Positions 61,001-64,000 of a stretch of DNA of 64,000 nucleotides are shown one piece after another. Origin of the DNA: Sipunculus nudus. Taxonomy: Eukaryota; Annelida; Sipuncula; Golfingiida; Sipunculidae. A model generated the notes under the pieces. That model was not told the origin of the DNA. It made no database searches and saw only the letters and a program-made list of their open reading frames with translations. The position numbers and the translations under genes are program-made. The stretch spans positions 35,258,862-35,322,861 of the forward strand of contig CM049307.1 of the NCBI GenBank assembly GCA_026874595.1. Direction: 5' to 3'. Position 1 is the first letter of the stretch. Each line of letters begins with the position of its first letter.

Positions 61001-64000
61001 TGTGAAGGAGACCCTGGAGACACGGGGTGTCCTGAATCAGATCAAGGCAAGGTTACGAGCAGAGGTGTTCCGGGCCCTGGATGACCAGTCAGACGTACAG
61101 CCCGCTCTTAGCAACGAAAATATGCTCATTAATGAGCTCATCAGGGAATACCTAGAATTCAACAAATATAAATATACTTCATCTGTGTTATTAGCAGGTA
61201 ATATATAAACATTTCCGTTTTAATTTTTTGGCTAAATGTTCACCAATAATAATAAATTAATGGCATTTAAATTAATATATAACTTGTATATGGGTCAACT
61301 TTGGAAGTGCTTGAATTTAAAATAATATTGGAAGGCTTTGGAAGTCCTTGTAAATAGCATTTTTATGCCCCTGCCACAAAGTGGCTGGGGCATATAGTTT
61401 TACCCATGTCCGTCATTCCGTCCTTCCGTCATTCCGAAATCAAACAGTTGTACGGACTTTTTTTCGCAATGCCTGCAGATATTGGCCTGATTTTTGGTGT
61501 GTGGGCAGATATAGACGTGTTACAGATCGAGTTCGCGTTTCTTCCCGGTTGACCTACTTTTGACCGTTTTACGGCTCCTAAACTTAGAAAATTTCATGAA
61601 AAATAGAAATAGTCATGACAGATACACATGTACGGACTTATTTTTGCAATGCCTGCAGATATTGGCCTGATTTTTGGTGTGTGAGCAGATATAGACCAGT
61701 TACAGATCGAGTTCGCGTTTCGTCGGGGTTGACCTACTTTTGACCGTTTTACGGCTCCTAAACTTAGAAATTTTCATGAAAAATATGAAATTTCATGACA
61801 AATACACATGTACGGACTTTTTTTCGCAGTGCCTGCAGATGTTGGCCTGATTTTTTGTGTGTTGACAGATATAGACCAGTTACCGATCGAGTTCGCGTTT
61901 CATCCCGGTTGACCTACTTTTGACCGTTTTACGGTTCCTAAACTTAGAAATTTTCAGGAAAAATAGAAATATTCATGACAGATACACATGTACAGACTTT
62001 TTTTCGCAATGCCTGCAGATATTGGCCTGATTTTTGGTGTGTGGGCAGATATAGACCAGTTACAGATCGAGTTCGCGTTTCGTCCGGGTTGACCTACTTT
62101 TGACCGTTTTATGGCTCCTAAACTTAGAAAATTTCATGAAAAATAGAAATAGTCATGACAGATACACATGTACGGACTTATTTTCACAATGCCTGCAGAT
62201 ATTGGCCTGATTTTTGGTGTGTGAGCAGATATAGACCAGTTACAGATCGAGTTCGCGTTTCGTCCAGGTTGACCTACTTTTGACCGTTTTACGGTTCCTA
62301 AACTTAGAAATTTTCAGGAAAAATAGAAATATTCATGACAGATACACATGTACAGACTTTTTTTCGCAATGCCTGCAGATATTGGCCTGATTTTTGGTGT
62401 GTGGGCAGATATAGACCAGTTACAGATCAAGTTCGCGTTTCGTCCTGGTTGACCTACTTTTGACCGTTTTACGGCTCCTAAACTTAGAAAATTTCATGAA
62501 AAATAGAAATATTCATGACAGATACACATGTACAGACTTTTTTTCGCAATGCCTGCAGATATTGGCCTATTTTTTGGTGTGTGGGCAGATATAGACCAGT
62601 TACAGATCGAGTTTGCGTTTCGTCCCGGTTGACCTACTTTTGACTGTTTTAAGGCTCCTGAACAAAGAAAATTTCATGAAAAATATGAAATTTCATGACA
62701 AATACACATGTACGGACCTTTTTTGGCAATGCCTGCAGATTTTGGCCTGATTTTTGGTGTTGGCAGATATTGACCAGTTACAGATGGAGTTTGCATTTCG
62801 TCCCGGTTGACCTACTTTTGACTGTTTTACGGCTCCTGAACATAGAAAATTTCATGTAAAATATATATTTTCATGACAAATACACTTGTACAGACTTTTC
62901 TTCACAAAAATCAGATTCAGGCCTGATTTTTGGTGTGTAGGCAGATAATGACAGTTACAGATCGAGTTCTTGTTTTGTCTCTGTTGACCTACTTTTGATT
63001 GTTTTACGCCTCCTAAACATAGAAAATTTCATGAAAGACAGAAATTTTTATTGAAAATGCACATGTATGGACTTTTTTTCACAATGCCTGCATATACTGG
63101 CATGATTTTTGGTGTGTTGCTTGAAAATGACCCGTTATAGATCGAGTTTGCATTTTGCCCTTGTTGACCTACTTTTGACCATACGACACCTCCTGAACTT
63201 AAAAAAATTTCCAAATTTTACAAATGTTTCTAATTTGCCCAAGGCGGGGACATTCGTGTCGTTCCGACACATCTAGTTTACTTCAAAGTCCTTGAAACAC
63301 GCTAGAATTTTATAGCACAGCTATCTACTCTATTTTTTGTTTCTCCTACTGACGCATATGGACAGATCCTGTGCATTCATTTAGTGTAGTTTTGCACTTG
63401 TTTTACCTGCTTTTATGTGACTCTGGCATCAAATCAGTTGGATATCAGTTAATTAAGGTACTTGAAGTATGTAAAATAAACCTTGAAAATTCTTAAAAAG
63501 TTCTTTAAATTTGCGGATGGTTAGGTGTGATTAGTGCTGTTTTAGTTACAGTTGCTCAGATTTTGTTTTGTTTAGCCATATTAGATTAGTTACAATAGTA
63601 GCCACCAGATGACACCAAATTTGTTTTTTTTTTTAGCCATATTAGATTAGTTACAATAGTAGCCACCAGATGGCAGCAGCTATATCTGATTGTCCATGTG
63701 GTCACCAAGCCTGTAATCTTGATTTCATGTGAAATATCATCTCTCAATATTCTGTAATACCAGTAATAGTGAATGAAATTATGAGAAGTCTGACAGGCCA
63801 ACCCAAAGTGTTTTTGTTCATCTGATATACATGTATTGACAAAATGGCCTGTTGATTTTTTAAATAAAGAGGAAAAAAGTCATGTTTACAAAGAAGATGT
63901 ATCCAGAACTTGTCTGACCCCGTGATGTAGTTTATTGTAGTTATTTATGTTATATATTTTCATGCTGTCCAGCTATCTGTTGTATATGATTTATGTTCTT
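58075..64000 (+). CDS. CEP20: Centrosomal protein CEP20 (FOPNL), N-terminal part
   Basis: Centriolar satellite and basal body protein needed for cilium formation in animals. Two exons are visible: 58075-58102 and 61000-61197, joining in phase as MTSLQELKTVVKETLETRG. Residues 19-75 include GVLNQIKARLRAEVFRALDD and a LisH motif with ENMLINELIREYLEFNKYKY, which is nearly invariant across animals and promotes dimerisation. The alignment with human CEP20 is gap-free over these residues. The donor after codon 75 (GCAG then GTAATA) falls where the human sequence continues with ESGQP. The remaining exons were not found before 64000 and must lie to the right. The end coordinate is the window edge. Confidence 0.93.
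58318..58338. repeat. Poly-C tract
   Basis: About 21 C residues; its length is likely variable or poorly resolved by sequencing. Confidence 0.9.
58857..58990 (+). mobile_element. tRNA-like SINE relic
   Basis: TAACATAATGGTTAAAGC (A box region) is followed 48 bp later by a perfect B box GGTTCAAACCC (58916-58926). No cloverleaf closes, so it is not a functional tRNA. The right boundary and tail are unclear. Confidence 0.5.
59089..60687. mobile_element. Non-autonomous hAT-type element with 8 bp target duplication
   Basis: ATCATCGC at 59081-59088 and 60688-60695 flanks the element. The ends are CAGGGTTAG at the left and the complement CAGGATGGG at the right, with TTTTCTTC and CTGGAAG motifs shared just inside both ends. 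CAGGG-type ends plus an 8 bp duplication fit hAT. There is no transposase. A pogo-like MITE sits inside it. Confidence 0.78.
59212..59401. mobile_element. pogo-like MITE nested in the hAT element
   Basis: 190 bp. Left CAGTGAAACCTCGTTGTGTC and right, inverted, CAGTAAAACCTCATCATGTC are each followed by GAA. The flanking dinucleotides are TG and TA, so one TA has probably mutated. Inner GTGTCGAA motifs repeat the terminal sequence. Confidence 0.8.
61364..63276 (+). mobile_element. Helentron/HINE-like element with ten 180 bp monomers
   Basis: Starts with a palindromic block, TGCCCCTGCCAC-AAA-GTGGCTGGGGCA, then TCCGTC repeats. About ten tandem monomers follow; the first seven keep a period of exactly 180 bp (anchors at 61621, 61801, 61981, 62161, 62341, 62521, 62701). 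The 3' end is GGCGGGGACATTCGTGTCG-TTC-CGACAC, then AT and CTAG (63273-63276). A hairpin followed by CTAG is the Helitron/Helentron 3' signature, and T bases lie on both sides as Helentrons prefer. The 3' monomers are more diverged than the middle ones. No helicase is encoded. Confidence 0.78.
63573..63672. repeat. 61 bp tandem duplication
   Basis: TAGCCATATTAGATTAGTTA and the bases that follow, to ACCAGATG, occur at 63573 and again at 63634; a short T run separates them. Confidence 0.88.

Larger units (their letters stand above)
61198..64000. other. CEP20: CEP20 intron 2, to window edge
   Basis: Mostly the Helentron-like element at 61364-63276. After it, 63277-64000 has a 61 bp duplication and no exon. 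Confidence 0.6.

Noticed and set aside
61381..61563. 60-codon frame in the 180 bp array
   Set aside because: Falls entirely in the Helentron-like repeat and is not kept in the other monomers.

Overview
This is animal nuclear DNA: AT-rich, with long introns, GT-AG splice sites and very many transposable elements. No search could be run, so the species is unknown. A marine mollusc, probably a bivalve, is my best guess. The guess rests on Helentron-like elements with internal tandem repeats and a CTAG 3' end, on repeats carrying TGACCTTGACC runs, and on a BEL/Pao retroelement. Most long open reading frames are shadows. The real genes are split into short exons that I joined by checking splice-site phase.

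Four host genes are supported. (1) Minus strand, 18384 to beyond the left edge: an amino acid/auxin permease family transporter (SLC36/SLC38-like), seven coding exons visible, with a Thr/Ser-rich glycosylated loop. (2) Plus strand, 30827-38108: SPC24, a subunit of the NDC80 kinetochore complex, four coding exons, 197 residues. (3) Minus strand, 41910-50420 with a probable untranslated exon near 57.6 kb: ADPRH (ARH1), ADP-ribosyl-arginine hydrolase, ten coding exons, 430 residues. (4) Plus strand, 58075 to beyond the right edge: CEP20 (FOPNL), a LisH centrosome/cilium protein, first two coding exons. The transporter and SPC24 are divergent, SPC24 and ADPRH convergent, ADPRH and CEP20 divergent across a short likely shared promoter.

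The rest is mobile DNA and repeats. The transporter's first intron holds a Helentron-like element, a tRNA-derived SINE, and a hAT element with a second Helentron-like element inside it. Between the transporter and SPC24 lie, back to back, a 1 kb TIR element with GC-rich ends and a 3.2 kb TIR element with a TAA target duplication, followed by an 879 bp tandem duplication and a MITE. SPC24 introns carry a pogo-like MITE. ADPRH introns carry a TA-target MITE. ADPRH intron 1 also carries a miniature LTR retrotransposon (TRIM) whose LTRs contain tRNA-like pol III boxes; its 3' LTR is split by a decayed 6.1 kb BEL/Pao element. CEP20 intron 1 has a hAT element with a nested pogo-like MITE, and intron 2 has a Helentron-like element built from ten 180 bp monomers.

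The two observations I rate highest are the tRNA-boxed TRIM (50623-57172) and an array of about 34 copies of a 20 bp unit, each with a GTAAGT donor-like site, that starts at a real splice donor of the transporter gene (1877-2580).
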